DNA from: Halorubrum sp. CBA1229
GTDB lineage: Archaea; Halobacteriota; Halobacteria; Halobacteriales; Haloferacaceae
DNA: 64,000 nucleotides
Assembly (NCBI RefSeq): GCF_003721435.2
Contig: NZ_CP054585.1
Coordinates: 1,488,001 to 1,552,000 of the forward strand
Reading direction: 5' to 3'
Made by a program: the position numbers and the translations under genes. The notes below the pieces were generated by a model. The model was not told where the DNA came from, made no database searches, and was given only the letters and a program-made list of their open reading frames with translations. Positions 8,541 through 17,053 of the stretch are shown piece by piece. Positions within the stretch are counted from its first letter, which is position 1. Each line of letters opens with the position of its first letter.

Positions 8541-8706
8541 CACGCGAGGAAGCCCCGACGACGGCGAGAATCGAGCCCATGCGAGTGCAACCACCGTAGA
8601 CGCCCCGCTCGTCCATCTGGCCGGAGCCCGAGAGCGATCGCCGAACGAGGATATCGGGTTGTTGTCGCGAGGGATCGATAAGAAAGAGATTCGCAGAGGG
8701 ATGTGA
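8541..8706 (+). pseudogene. Remnant of a second copy of the upstream lipoprotein gene (3' end)
   Basis: Read in the phase 8542-8706 the sequence encodes ..DDGENRAHASATTVDAPLVH and LAGARE, then diverges and stops at TGA 8704-8706. The same segment in the intact gene reads GDEGPTYASATAVDAPLVH then LAGAGE. At DNA level 8592-8632 is almost identical to 8378-8418. No start codon or signal sequence remains. This is best read as the tail of a former tandem paralog, the body of which was deleted. Confidence 0.7.
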
Positions 8707-8778
8707 CCGCTCGCACGGGACCGCGCCGCCGTCGATCCCCGCGCCGCTCAAGTGCCTCCGCCGCCAACGACCGGTATC

Positions 8779-10833
8779 GTGAGCGACGCCGACTCCCCCC
8801 TCTCGGAGGACCGCCCGACCGTCGACCGCCCCCTCCGCGTCGACGCCCCGTTCGAGCCCGCGGGCGACCAGCCGGCGGCGATCGAGGAGCTCGTCGAGGG
8901 GTTCGAGTCGGGCGCCGACAAGCAGACGCTGCTCGGCGTCACCGGCTCCGGGAAGACGAACACCGTCTCGTGGGTCGCCGAGGAGCTCGATCAGCCGACC
9001 CTCGTGTTAGCGCACAACAAGACGCTCGCGGCCCAGCTGTACGAGGAGTTCCGCGAGCTGTTCCCGGACAACGCCGTCGAGTACTTCGTCTCCTACTACG
9101 ACTACTACCAGCCCGAGGCGTACGTCGAGCAGACGGACACGTTCATCGACAAGGAGATGTCGATAAACGAGGAGATCGACCGCCTCCGCCACTCCGCGAC
9201 GCGCTCGCTGCTCACCCGCGACGACGTGATCGTGGTCGCCTCGGTCTCGGCCATCTACGGGCTCGGCGATCCGCAGAACTACCGCGACATGGCGCTCCGT
9301 CTGGAGGTCGGCGAGGAGGTGGGGCGCGAGGAGCTGCTCGCCCGCCTCGTCGACCTGAACTACGAGCGCAACGACGTGGACTTCACGCAGGGGACGTTCA
9401 GGGTGCGGGGCGACACCGTCGAGATATACCCGATGTACGGGCGGTACGCGGTGCGTGTCGAGCTGTGGGGCGACGAGATCGACCGCATGATCAAGGTCGA
9501 CCCGATGAAAGGCGAGGTCGTGAGCGAGGAGCCGGCCGTCATGCTCCACCCCGCCGAGCACTACTCGATCCCCGACGACAAGCTGGAGCAGGCGATCGCG
9601 GAGATCGAGGAGCTGATGGAGAAACGGGTCAGCTACTTCGAGCGGCAGGGCGATCTGGTCGCCGCCCAGCGCATCGAGGAGCGCACCACGTTCGACGTCG
9701 AGATGCTCCGGGAGGCGGGCTACTGCTCCGGGATCGAGAACTACTCGGTCCACATGGACGACCGCGAGTCGGGCGACGCCCCCTACACCCTACTCGACTA
9801 CTTTCCGGACGACTTCCTCACCGTCGTCGACGAGTCCCACCAGACGATCCCCCAGATCAAAGGGCAGTACGAGGGGGACAAGTCGCGGAAGGACTCGCTC
9901 GTCGAGAACGGGTTCCGGCTCCCGACCGCCTACGACAACCGCCCGCTCACCTTCGAGGAATTCGAGGAGAAGACGGACCGCACGCTGTACGTCTCCGCGA
10001 CGCCCGGCGACTACGAGCGCGAGACTTCCGACCGCATCGTCGAGCAGATCGTCCGGCCGACCCACCTCGTCGACCCCAAAGTGGAGGTGACGGAGGCGAC
10101 GGGGCAGGTCGAGGATCTCCTCGATCGGGTCGACGAGCGGATCGAGCGCGACGAGCGGGTTCTCGTCACCACCCTCACTAAGCGGATGGCCGAGGACCTC
10201 ACGGAGTACTTCGAGGAGGCCGGGATCGACGTGGCGTACATGCACGACGAGACGGACACCCTCGAGCGCCACGAGATCATCCGCGACCTCAGATTAGGCA
10301 ACATCGACGTGCTCGTCGGGATCAACCTGCTCCGCGAGGGGCTCGACATCCCTGAGGTGAGCCTCGTCGCCATCCTCGACGCCGACCAGGAGGGGTTCCT
10401 CCGCTCGACGACGACCCTCGTCCAGACGATGGGGCGCGCCGCTCGGAACGTCAACGGCGAGGTCGTCCTCTACGCCGACCGGGTGACCGACTCGATGGAA
10501 GAGGCCATCGAGGAGACCCAGCGGCGCCGCGAGATCCAGCTGGAGTACAACGAGGAACACGGCTACGAGGCGACGACCATCGACAAGCCGGTCGGCGAGA
10601 CGAACCTCCCGGGATCGAAGACGGACACCTCGTCGGTCAGCGTCGGCGACGTGGAGAGCAAAGACGAGGCCGAAGCGCAGATCGAGGCGCTCGAAGACCG
10701 GATGGACGAGGCCGCGAGCAACCTGGAGTTCGAGCTGGCGGCGGACATCCGCGACCGGATCGCCGAGCTCCGCCGCGCCTTCGAGCTGGATACCGACGAC
10801 GGCGGCGTGCCCGCGCCCATGATCGACGAGTAG
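8779..10833 (+). CDS. uvrB: UvrABC system protein B
   Basis: Helicase-like damage-verification subunit of bacterial-type nucleotide excision repair, present in haloarchaea. Walker A GVTGSGKT (about residues 53-60), the beta-hairpin [11 protein letters not shown] that inserts between the strands, helicase motifs ([29 protein letters not shown]), and a C-terminal UVR domain ([20 protein letters not shown]) that contacts UvrC. About 684 residues. GTG 8779 is preferred to GTG 8752, since the latter only adds a Pro-rich stub. uvrA and uvrC are not in the window. Confidence 0.93.
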   Translation: MSDADSPLSEDRPTVDRPLRVDAPFEPAGDQPAAIEELVEGFESGADKQTLLGVTGSGKTNTVSWVAEELDQPTLVLAHNKTLAAQLYEEFRELFPDNAVEYFVSYYDYYQPEAYVEQTDTFIDKEMSINEEIDRLRHSATRSLLTRDDVIVVASVSAIYGLGDPQNYRDMALRLEVGEEVGREELLARLVDLNYERNDVDFTQGTFRVRGDTVEIYPMYGRYAVRVELWGDEIDRMIKVDPMKGEVVSEEPAVMLHPAEHYSIPDDKLEQAIAEIEELMEKRVSYFERQGDLVAAQRIEERTTFDVEMLREAGYCSGIENYSVHMDDRESGDAPYTLLDYFPDDFLTVVDESHQTIPQIKGQYEGDKSRKDSLVENGFRLPTAYDNRPLTFEEFEEKTDRTLYVSATPGDYERETSDRIVEQIVRPTHLVDPKVEVTEATGQVEDLLDRVDERIERDERVLVTTLTKRMAEDLTEYFEEAGIDVAYMHDETDTLERHEIIRDLRLGNIDVLVGINLLREGLDIPEVSLVAILDADQEGFLRSTTTLVQTMGRAARNVNGEVVLYADRVTDSMEEAIEETQRRREIQLEYNEEHGYEATTIDKPVGETNLPGSKTDTSSVSVGDVESKDEAEAQIEALEDRMDEAASNLEFELAADIRDRIAELRRAFELDTDDGGVPAPMIDE

Positions 10834-10853
10834 CGGTCGCTCCCGCTCTCTCC

Positions 10854-10930
10854 GACCGTCTCGTTCCGATCTCTCGACCGTCCCGTTCCGATCCCTCGAC
10901 CGTCCCGTTCCGATCCCTCGGCCGTCTCCG
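10854..10930. repeat. 22-bp tandem repeat, about 3.5 copies, downstream of uvrB
   Basis: Units at 10854-10875, 10876-10897 and 10898-10919 share GACCGT(C/T)(C/T)CGTTCCGATC; the second and third are identical and the first differs at two positions. A partial fourth unit ends near 10930. The repeat lies wholly between uvrB and the next gene. It has no open frame with a start. Confidence 0.8.
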
Positions 10931-11025
10931 CTCAGCCCTCGCGCGCTCCCCCGAGCCGGCTCCGATTCTCACTCGCCGAGACGCGCGACGATGGGGTTTT
11001 CACTCCGACCGTCGGAGCCCGTCGC

Positions 11026-11556
11026 ATGCACCGCCGCGCGGTCGTCGTCGGCGCCCTCGCCGTCGCCACCGCGGGCTGCGTCGACCGCCTCCACGACCTC
11101 GCGGCGTCGACGCCGCGGGACCTCGCGGTCCGGAGCCGCTACGTCGACGGCAACCCCCTCGTCGACGGGCAGAGCGTCCTCGACCGCCCGGCGGAGATCG
11201 TCACCCACGCCGCCTCCTTCCGGTCGAGCGCGGCGGCGATGGGCGCTCTCCGTCCCGACGCCGCGGAGACGCGGGCGTTCGTCGACGCGACCGCGTTCGT
11301 CGACGACGGCGGGGAGGCCGTGCTGCTCGTCGCCCAGCGGCTCACCGCCCCCGAGGTCGAACTCCGTCTCGGCGCGATCAGCCGCACCGGCGACGGCTCG
11401 CTCCGGATCGCGGTCGACCGGACCGGCGTCCGGGGCGACGTCGAAACCGACGACCCGGTCGTGAAGACGCTCCTGATCCGGCTGACGGACGAGCAGGGAC
11501 CGCCGGAACGGGTCGTCGTCTCGATCGACGGCGACCGCGCCGGCGTGACCGTGTAG
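11026..11556 (+). CDS. Small predicted lipoprotein, unknown function
   Basis: 176 residues beginning MHRRAVVVGALAVATAGC: a short twin-arginine-like or Sec signal followed by a lipobox (TAGC), so the mature protein would be lipid-anchored from Cys18. The remainder is a soluble beta-rich domain (VLLVAQRLTAPEVELRLGAI...VVVSIDGDRAGVTV) with no family I can name. The ATG at 11026 is placed directly before the signal. It is followed after 65 bases by a membrane protein gene on the same strand. Confidence 0.65.
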   Translation: MHRRAVVVGALAVATAGCVDRLHDLAASTPRDLAVRSRYVDGNPLVDGQSVLDRPAEIVTHAASFRSSAAAMGALRPDAAETRAFVDATAFVDDGGEAVLLVAQRLTAPEVELRLGAISRTGDGSLRIAVDRTGVRGDVETDDPVVKTLLIRLTDEQGPPERVVVSIDGDRAGVTV

Positions 11557-11621
11557 GTTCACGCTCGCGATCCCGCCTCGGTCCCGCGATCGTTTTGTGT
11601 CTCGGCGACCTCCCCGCCGAT

Positions 11622-12221
11622 ATGACAGCGCTCCGCCGACGCCTCCTCGGACTCGCTCTCCTCGCGCTCGCCGCCGTCGCGTTCGCTGGCGCGGCCGCCG
11701 TCGCGCCCGTGATCGTCCCGGGAACTGGGACCGCCTCCGGCGGCCCCGACCTCGTCGTGCCGTCTCCGGTCTCGCTGCTGGCCGCGCCCGCGCTCCTCGC
11801 GGTCGGATCGGTACTGCTGGTCTCCGGCGTCGCCGCGCTCGCCGCCGTCGACCTCTCTGCGCGCGCGGCGCTCTTCGCTCCCGCGCTCGGCGCTGTCGGC
11901 GCGCTGGCGCTCGGGGCGGGGATCGGCACTGACGTCGGGGCCCCCCTCGCTGCGTTCGCCGCGTCGGAGGCGCTCGCGACGCTGCGCACCGGTCCGCCCG
12001 CCGCGGTCGCGGCCGGCGCCGTCGTCGGGGGCGCGGTGGCGCCCGTCGTGCGCGCGTCGACCACGGAGGACACGGTCGCGCTGCTCGTCGCCGCGGTCCT
12101 GCTGCTCGCCTCGGTCGTCGCCGTCCCCGACTCGGTGGTCACGCTCGTCGCCGGGGGCGTCGCCGGCGTCCTCACGGTCGGCGCGCTCTGGGCGGTCGAT
12201 CCGGTGAACTGGCGCCCCTGA
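11622..12221 (+). CDS. Predicted membrane protein, about 199 aa
   Basis: Ala/Val/Leu-rich protein with about five hydrophobic segments (roughly residues 9-30, 50-73, 78-97, 128-147 and 155-185). It starts MTALRRRLLGLALLAL at ATG 11622. There are no charged motifs or known catalytic residues. Same strand as the lipoprotein gene upstream, so possibly co-transcribed. I do not recognise a family. Confidence 0.6.
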   Translation: MTALRRRLLGLALLALAAVAFAGAAAVAPVIVPGTGTASGGPDLVVPSPVSLLAAPALLAVGSVLLVSGVAALAAVDLSARAALFAPALGAVGALALGAGIGTDVGAPLAAFAASEALATLRTGPPAAVAAGAVVGGAVAPVVRASTTEDTVALLVAAVLLLASVVAVPDSVVTLVAGGVAGVLTVGALWAVDPVNWRP

Positions 12222-12253
12222 CCGGCCGGGGTCGGTCCCGACCGACCCCGTCC

Positions 12254-12352
12254 CTAGTTCCCCGGGCGCTCGCTCTCGGCCTCCAGCTCGATGTCCCGTT
12301 TGGCCTCGCGGGTCTCCGCCTCCTGTCGGGCGAGGTCGGCGTTGTCCGAATC
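12254..12352 (-). pseudogene. Fragment of the 3' end of an SPFH-protein gene
   Basis: On the minus strand this encodes DSDNADLARQEAETREAKRD then IELEAESERPGN and a TAG stop. The intact SPFH gene at 15670-16902 ends VDLARQEEEETREAERD then IELEAESERPGT. Only the last 30 or so codons are present, cut at about 12352 where a different sequence begins. It lies on the far side of the nrdB-nrdA genes from the intact copy. Confidence 0.75.
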
Positions 12353-12354
12353 TC

Positions 12355-12474
12355 ACGTCTCGTGGGCTCTCGATCGCGTCCGGCTCCGGGCTTGTGCTTC
12401 TCGCCGAACTGCTCGGCGGAGTCATCGCGATTGGACGAGCGTGGGTGTTTGACGCTGCCATTTGGGCACTGTAG
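12355..12474 (+). pseudogene. Possible C-terminal remnant of a membrane protein
   Basis: Immediately after the SPFH fragment the plus strand reads, without a start codon, LSIASGSGLVLLAELLGGVI then AIGRAWVFDAAIWAL and TAG at 12472. This is a hydrophobic segment with a normal-looking C-terminus. It may be the tail of a gene cut by the same rearrangement. Support is only composition and frame, so confidence is low. The rest of 12475-12569 holds nothing I can identify. Confidence 0.3.
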
Positions 12475-12569
12475 CGACCACCCGTAACCGGAGATTACCG
12501 CTCAGTCCCCGTCTCGGTACCGTCCACTCGCGGATCGGAGGAACGCTCCGGCCCCCTAGTATGAAAGTG

Positions 12570-12604
12570 AAGTTGTTATACTACAACTTTGTTAGTAATA
12601 CTTA
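12570..12604 (+). promoter_or_regulatory. Inverted repeat and TATA-like sequence upstream of nrdB
   Basis: Arms AAGTTGT (12570-12576) and ACAACTT (12583-12589) flank a six-base TATACT centre; a TATA-like TAATACTTA follows at 12597-12605. The block 12560-12610 is very AT-rich. It could be a promoter with an operator; the position ahead of nrdBA suggests dNTP- or stress-responsive control, but the arms do not match the bacterial NrdR box consensus. The leader to the nrdB ATG would be about 140 bases. Confidence 0.4.
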
Positions 12605-12768
12605 TCACAGTGGAGTCTGTGTGGTCCGATACGGTTCACACGGCTACACTCACGTTACGCTGTAAGACCGTCTCCCGAGCGACACGACTGCGGTCGGACC
12701 CACCAGACTGATGCTAGACAGCGGCAGAGGCAATCCAACGCAATCGGTCATGTTTGAGATGACCAACG

Positions 12769-13797
12769 ATGAGTGAAAGCGAAAACGCAAACACGAACGC
12801 GAGTACAGGCGCAGATATAGAGACGGACATCTTCTCGGAGAGAACACAGCTGAAGCCCTACGAGTACGGCGAATTCCTCGACTACGTCGAGGCGATCCGG
12901 AACAGCTACTGGGTACACACGGAGTTTAATTTCGACGGAGATGTCCAAGACTTCAAGGTCAACACGACTCCTGCTGAGCAGACCGTTATCAAGCGGACGA
13001 TGCTGGCTATCGCACAGATAGAGGTGCAAGTGAAGACGTTTTGGTCGGATATCTACGAGGAGATGCCCAAAGCCGAGGTCGGGAACGTGGGTATGACCTT
13101 CGCGGAAAGCGAGGTGCGACACATGGACGCCTACAGTCACCTACTTGACGTCTTGGGAATCACGGACGATTTTGAGCAGGTAACTGAGGAGCCAGCGATC
13201 AAAGCGCGGATCGAGTATCTCGATGAGTATCTGGAGAAGAGCGAGAGCGACGACGAACGGGAGTACGTGATGAGCATCCTGCTGTTCAGTACGTTCGTCG
13301 AACACGTCTCGCTGTTCAGCCAGTTCCTCATAATGACGAGCTTCGACAAGCACGAAAAGAAGTTCAAGGGGATAGCGAACGCCGTCGAAGCAACCAGCAA
13401 AGAGGAGCAGATTCACGGTCTGTTCGGGGTCGAGCTGGTGGAGACGATCAGAGAGGAGAATCCGGATCTCTTCGACGATGATTTCGAGGAGGACGTCCAA
13501 GAAGCCTGTCAGCAGGCCTACGAGGCAGAGCTGGAGATTCTGGATTGGATATTCGATGACGGCGAGCTGGAGTTCCTTCCGAGGGCGCACGTCGACGCGT
13601 TTCTGCGAGACCGGTTCAATCAGAGCCTGGAAAACGTCGGCGTGGAACCGATATTCGAGACTGACGATGACCTGCTTGAAGAGACGCGCTGGTTCGACGA
13701 GGACATTATGATGACGAAGGATAACGACTTCTTCAGCAAGCGGTCGACCACGTACAACAAACACACGCAGAGCGTTACCGCTGAGGACATGTTCTAA
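12769..13797 (+). CDS. nrdB: Class I ribonucleotide reductase small subunit
   Basis: 342-residue R2 protein that houses the di-metal/tyrosyl radical cofactor. Ligands visible: Glu115-x-x-His118 with radical Tyr122 in ESEVRHMDAY, Glu179 in FVEHVSLF, and Glu213-x-x-His216 in KEEQIH. The first ligand position appears to be Glu85 rather than the Asp of E. coli NrdB. The acidic Asn/Thr-rich N-terminus is a normal haloarchaeal adaptation. ATG 12769 follows GATG context. nrdA starts two bases after the stop. GC is visibly lower than in neighbours, with frequent AGA/AGG Arg and ATA Ile codons, so the pair is probably acquired, perhaps from a virus. Confidence 0.92.
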   Translation: MSESENANTNASTGADIETDIFSERTQLKPYEYGEFLDYVEAIRNSYWVHTEFNFDGDVQDFKVNTTPAEQTVIKRTMLAIAQIEVQVKTFWSDIYEEMPKAEVGNVGMTFAESEVRHMDAYSHLLDVLGITDDFEQVTEEPAIKARIEYLDEYLEKSESDDEREYVMSILLFSTFVEHVSLFSQFLIMTSFDKHEKKFKGIANAVEATSKEEQIHGLFGVELVETIREENPDLFDDDFEEDVQEACQQAYEAELEILDWIFDDGELEFLPRAHVDAFLRDRFNQSLENVGVEPIFETDDDLLEETRWFDEDIMMTKDNDFFSKRSTTYNKHTQSVTAEDMF

Positions 13798-13799
13798 TA

Positions 13800-15488
13800 A
13801 TGGCACACACAGAACTCGACAGCGTTGCAGAACAACATAACGAACCGTTCTACTGGCTGAACGAGGACAGTAGGGAGTTTCTCAGAGAGGGATACCTGCT
13901 TGAGGGCGTCGACGCGGAAGAGAGAGTCAGACAGATAGCGGAGCGCGCCGAAGAGATCTTGGGTGAGGAGGGCTTCGCGGACAAGTTCTACGAGTACATG
14001 AGCCGCGGCTTCTACAGTCTCGCCAGCCCGGTGTGGTCCAACTTCGGACTGGATAGAGGCCTTCCTATCAGTTGCTTCGGCAGCTACATGGAGGATAACA
14101 TAGAGAGTATTCTCTACACCCAAGCCGAGGTGGGTGAGATGACCAAGCAGGGCGGAGGCACGAGCGGGTACTTCGGTGAACTGCGGCCGCGGGGAAGTCA
14201 GATAACGAACAACGGCAAGAGCAACGGGAGTTACAGTTTCACAGAGCTGTTCGATACGATCATCAACGTCATCAGCCAGGGTGAAACCCGGAGGGGGCAG
14301 TTCGCCGGCTACATCGATGTCGAACACGATGACTTGGACGAATGGCTCAACATCAAAACCGAAGGGGACCCAGTACAGGACATCTACTACGGCGTCATCA
14401 TCGGTGACGACTGGTTTCAGGCGATGGTTGACGGCGATGAAGCGAAGCGAGAGACTTGGGCGGATATCATCGAGACCCGGATCAACATCGGCGTTCCGTA
14501 TATAATCTTCCGGGGGAACATGAACGAGGGGAAGCCGCAGGTCTACAAGGACAAGGACTACCGGATAAACGCGTCCAACCTGTGTACCGAGATAGCGCTA
14601 CCAGCCACGGCGGACGAGAGCTTCGTCTGCTGTCTCTCAAGTATGAACGCTCTCCACTACGACGAATGGAAAGACACCGATGCGGTGGAGACTCTGACGC
14701 GGTTCCTGGACGCGGTGATGGAGGAATTCATCCAGCGCACGGAAGGGGTACAGTTCATGCAGCGGGCTGTGCGGTTCGCGAAGAGACACAGAGCGATAGG
14801 GATCGGCGTCCTCGGGTGGCACAGCTACCTCCAGAGCAACATGATCCCCTTCGACAGCATGGAGGCGATGGAAAAGAACGGGGAGATGTTCCGGACCATC
14901 AAAGAGCGGAGCTACGAGGCGAGTGAAGCGCTTGCCGATGAGTTCGGGGAGCCAGAGGTTCTCGAGGGCTACGGCAGGCGGAATACGACGACGATGAGCG
15001 TGGCGCCGACGAAATCGAGCAGCGTCATTCTGGGGCAGGTCAGTCCGAGCATCGAGCCGCTGAAATCGAACTACTTCGTGCGAGACGGTGCGAAGCTAAA
15101 GTCGACGCAAAAAAACAGATTCCTTCAGGCGCTACTGGCGGAGCGGGGCAAAGACACCCGCGAAGTGTGGGACAGTATCGCCAATAAGGACGGGAGCGTT
15201 CAACATCTCGAGTGTCTGACGGACGAAGAGAAAGAGGTGTTCAAGACCTTCGCCGAGATACCGCAGATGGCGATCATCAATCAGGCAGCACAGAGACAGA
15301 AACACATAGACCAAGCACAGAGCGTGAACATCTCGATCGATCCGAGTGAAGTGAGCGTCAAGGAGATCAATCAGCTCTACATAAAAGCTTGGAAGAAGGG
15401 CGTCAAGAGCCTCTACTATCAGCACAGCGTGAATGCCGCACAGAAATTCAGTCGGGATATTCTCGAGTGTAGGGCCTGTGAGAGCTGA
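13800..15488 (+). CDS. nrdA: Class I ribonucleotide reductase large subunit, short form
   Basis: Catalytic R1 subunit reducing ribonucleotides. Residues seen: Cys92 (LPISCFGSY), the active-site triad Asn260, Cys262, Glu264 in NLCTEIALP, the partner Cys277/278 (FVCCLSS), the radical-transfer pair Tyr539-Tyr540 (SLYYQ) and a C-terminal thiol pair CRAC (557, 560). At 562 residues it is about 200 shorter than E. coli NrdA and begins directly with the catalytic region, so the N-terminal ATP-cone that mediates dATP inhibition is absent. It shares the low GC and AGA/AGG/ATA codon use of nrdB, with which it forms an operon. Confidence 0.92.
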   Translation: MAHTELDSVAEQHNEPFYWLNEDSREFLREGYLLEGVDAEERVRQIAERAEEILGEEGFADKFYEYMSRGFYSLASPVWSNFGLDRGLPISCFGSYMEDNIESILYTQAEVGEMTKQGGGTSGYFGELRPRGSQITNNGKSNGSYSFTELFDTIINVISQGETRRGQFAGYIDVEHDDLDEWLNIKTEGDPVQDIYYGVIIGDDWFQAMVDGDEAKRETWADIIETRINIGVPYIIFRGNMNEGKPQVYKDKDYRINASNLCTEIALPATADESFVCCLSSMNALHYDEWKDTDAVETLTRFLDAVMEEFIQRTEGVQFMQRAVRFAKRHRAIGIGVLGWHSYLQSNMIPFDSMEAMEKNGEMFRTIKERSYEASEALADEFGEPEVLEGYGRRNTTTMSVAPTKSSSVILGQVSPSIEPLKSNYFVRDGAKLKSTQKNRFLQALLAERGKDTREVWDSIANKDGSVQHLECLTDEEKEVFKTFAEIPQMAIINQAAQRQKHIDQAQSVNISIDPSEVSVKEINQLYIKAWKKGVKSLYYQHSVNAAQKFSRDILECRACES

Positions 15489-15520
15489 TCGCCACTCGTA
15501 GCGGCCCGCCTCCCGTCTCG

Positions 15521-15669
15521 GTCACTCCGTCTCCGACTCCAGATCGATGTTCCGGTCCTCCTCGAGGTGGACGTCTTCGGCTCTGGGAACGTCAGCGATC
15601 CGTGCGGCGGCGCGATCGTGGTGGCGGCGAGCTTCTCCGTCGACGATGTGTGGCACCCGCGAGTCGGGC
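15521..15669 (-). pseudogene. Acidic C-terminal coding fragment, possibly a second SPFH tail
   Basis: On the minus strand the frame ending at TGA 15521-15523 encodes HIVDGEARRHHDRAAARIAD, VPRAEDVHLEED and RNIDLESETE. The end resembles the intact SPFH tail (RDIELEAESE) in sequence and position. No start is present and the frame runs into the SPFH stop codon region at 15670. It may be the tail of a diverged paralog left at the junction with nrdA. The similarity is short and could be chance between acidic tails. Confidence 0.35.
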
Positions 15670-16902
15670 TCATGTCCCCGGGCGCTCGCTCTCGGCCTCC
15701 AGCTCGATGTCCCGCTCGGCCTCGCGGGTCTCCTCCTCCTCCTGCCGGGCGAGGTCGACGTCGCGGGCCGTGTCCGCGTCGCGGGTCTCGTCGGTCCGCA
15801 GGTCGCTGTCGGCGACCGTGTCGAGCTGTTCGAGGGCGCTCTCGATGTCCTCCAAGCCGAGCATCTTCTCGGTCTCCTCGTCGAACTCCAAGCTCTCTAA
15901 CCCCTCCATCTGCTGGACGTCGGAGCCGGAGAGGGCCTTGCCGTAGCGGCCGACGAGGCTGGTGAGTTCCTGCGGGAGGACGAACGTGGTGGACTCGCCT
16001 TTGCCGATCGCTTCGAGCGTCTCCATCCCGCGCTCGATGATGGCGCGCTCGCCCATCGACTCGGCGGAGCGCGCGCGCAGCACCGTCGAGATCGCGTCCC
16101 CCTGCGCCTCGAGGATCTGGCTCTGTTTCTCCCCCTGCGCGCGGATGATGTTCGACTGCTTGTCACCCTCCGCCTGCTCGATCGCCGAGCGGCGTTCCCC
16201 CTGCGCCTCGAGGATCATCGCGCGGCGGCGGCGCTCGGCGCCGGTCTGCTGCTCCATCGCGCGCTGGACCTCCTGCGAGGGGCTCACCTCGCGCACCTCG
16301 ACGGCCTCGACGCGGATCCCCCACTCGTCCGTCGGCTCGTCCAACTCCTCGTTGATGCGGTCGTTGATCTGGTCGCGCCGGGAGAGCGTGTCGTCGAGCT
16401 CCATGTCGCCGAGGACGGCCCGGAGGGTGGTCTGTGCGAGGTTCGAGACGGCCTTCTTGTAGTCGTCCACCTCGAGGAACGCCTTCTTGGCGTCCATCAC
16501 CTTGATGTAGACGACCGCGTCCGCCGTCACCGGCGAGTTGTCCCGCGTGATCGCCGACTGGCTCGGCACGTCGATCGTCTGCGTCCGCATGTCGAACGCG
16601 TACGTCCGGGAGACGAACGGCGGAATAACGTGGACCCCCGGCTCGAGCAGCTTCCGGTACTCGCCGAACACCGTGAGCGTCTTCTTCTCGTAGGCGTCGA
16701 CGATCTCGACCGCGCTGACGACCGTGACGGCCGCCAGCAACACGGCGAGCGCGCCCACGCCGAAGACGAGGCTCTGGCTGAGGAGGGCGAACCCGACGAG
16801 CAGGGCGGCGCCGAGCGCGGTGTACTGCCAGACCGCGTCCGGAATGCCGCCCACTGCGTCCTCCAGCTCGAGGGTGTCGCCGCGCGGACCTTGGGTTCCC
16901 AT
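15670..16902 (-). CDS. SPFH/Band 7 membrane protein (stomatin-like)
   Basis: 410 residues. Two hydrophobic segments near residues 28-65 anchor it, then the Band 7/SPFH domain (AYEKKTLTVFGEYRKLLEPGV, RTQTIDVPSQ, TADAVVYIKV, LRAVLGDMELDD), a long charged coiled coil (AMEQQTGAERRRRAMILEAQGERRSAIEQAEGD region), and an acidic tail. Stomatin-type proteins form membrane rings or microdomains and often pair with a NfeD protein; none is seen next to it. ATG 16902 is the first start after the upstream gap. Fragments of its 3' end are found at 12254-12352 and perhaps 15521-15669. Confidence 0.88.
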   Translation of the reverse strand: MGTQGPRGDTLELEDAVGGIPDAVWQYTALGAALLVGFALLSQSLVFGVGALAVLLAAVTVVSAVEIVDAYEKKTLTVFGEYRKLLEPGVHVIPPFVSRTYAFDMRTQTIDVPSQSAITRDNSPVTADAVVYIKVMDAKKAFLEVDDYKKAVSNLAQTTLRAVLGDMELDDTLSRRDQINDRINEELDEPTDEWGIRVEAVEVREVSPSQEVQRAMEQQTGAERRRRAMILEAQGERRSAIEQAEGDKQSNIIRAQGEKQSQILEAQGDAISTVLRARSAESMGERAIIERGMETLEAIGKGESTTFVLPQELTSLVGRYGKALSGSDVQQMEGLESLEFDEETEKMLGLEDIESALEQLDTVADSDLRTDETRDADTARDVDLARQEEEETREAERDIELEAESERPGT

Positions 16903-17021
16903 AGCCGAACTTACGGTTCGACGCTGTTAACGGTTCGCACGAGTCGAGTGAGGGAGGCGACGAGTGACCTCGAACCGCGTCGCCGTCTCCCAGAAACCGG
17001 TAACGTCGGCGACTGCGGTCG

Positions 17022-17030
17022 TTTTTAAAT
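17022..17030 (+). promoter_or_regulatory. TATA box of metY
   Basis: TTTTTAAAT is centred about 28 bases ahead of ATG 17054, so the mRNA is predicted to be leaderless. This argues for ATG 17054 and against in-frame upstream codons. Confidence 0.6.
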
Positions 17031-17053
17031 ACGTAGCGGACACACTCTCTCTC

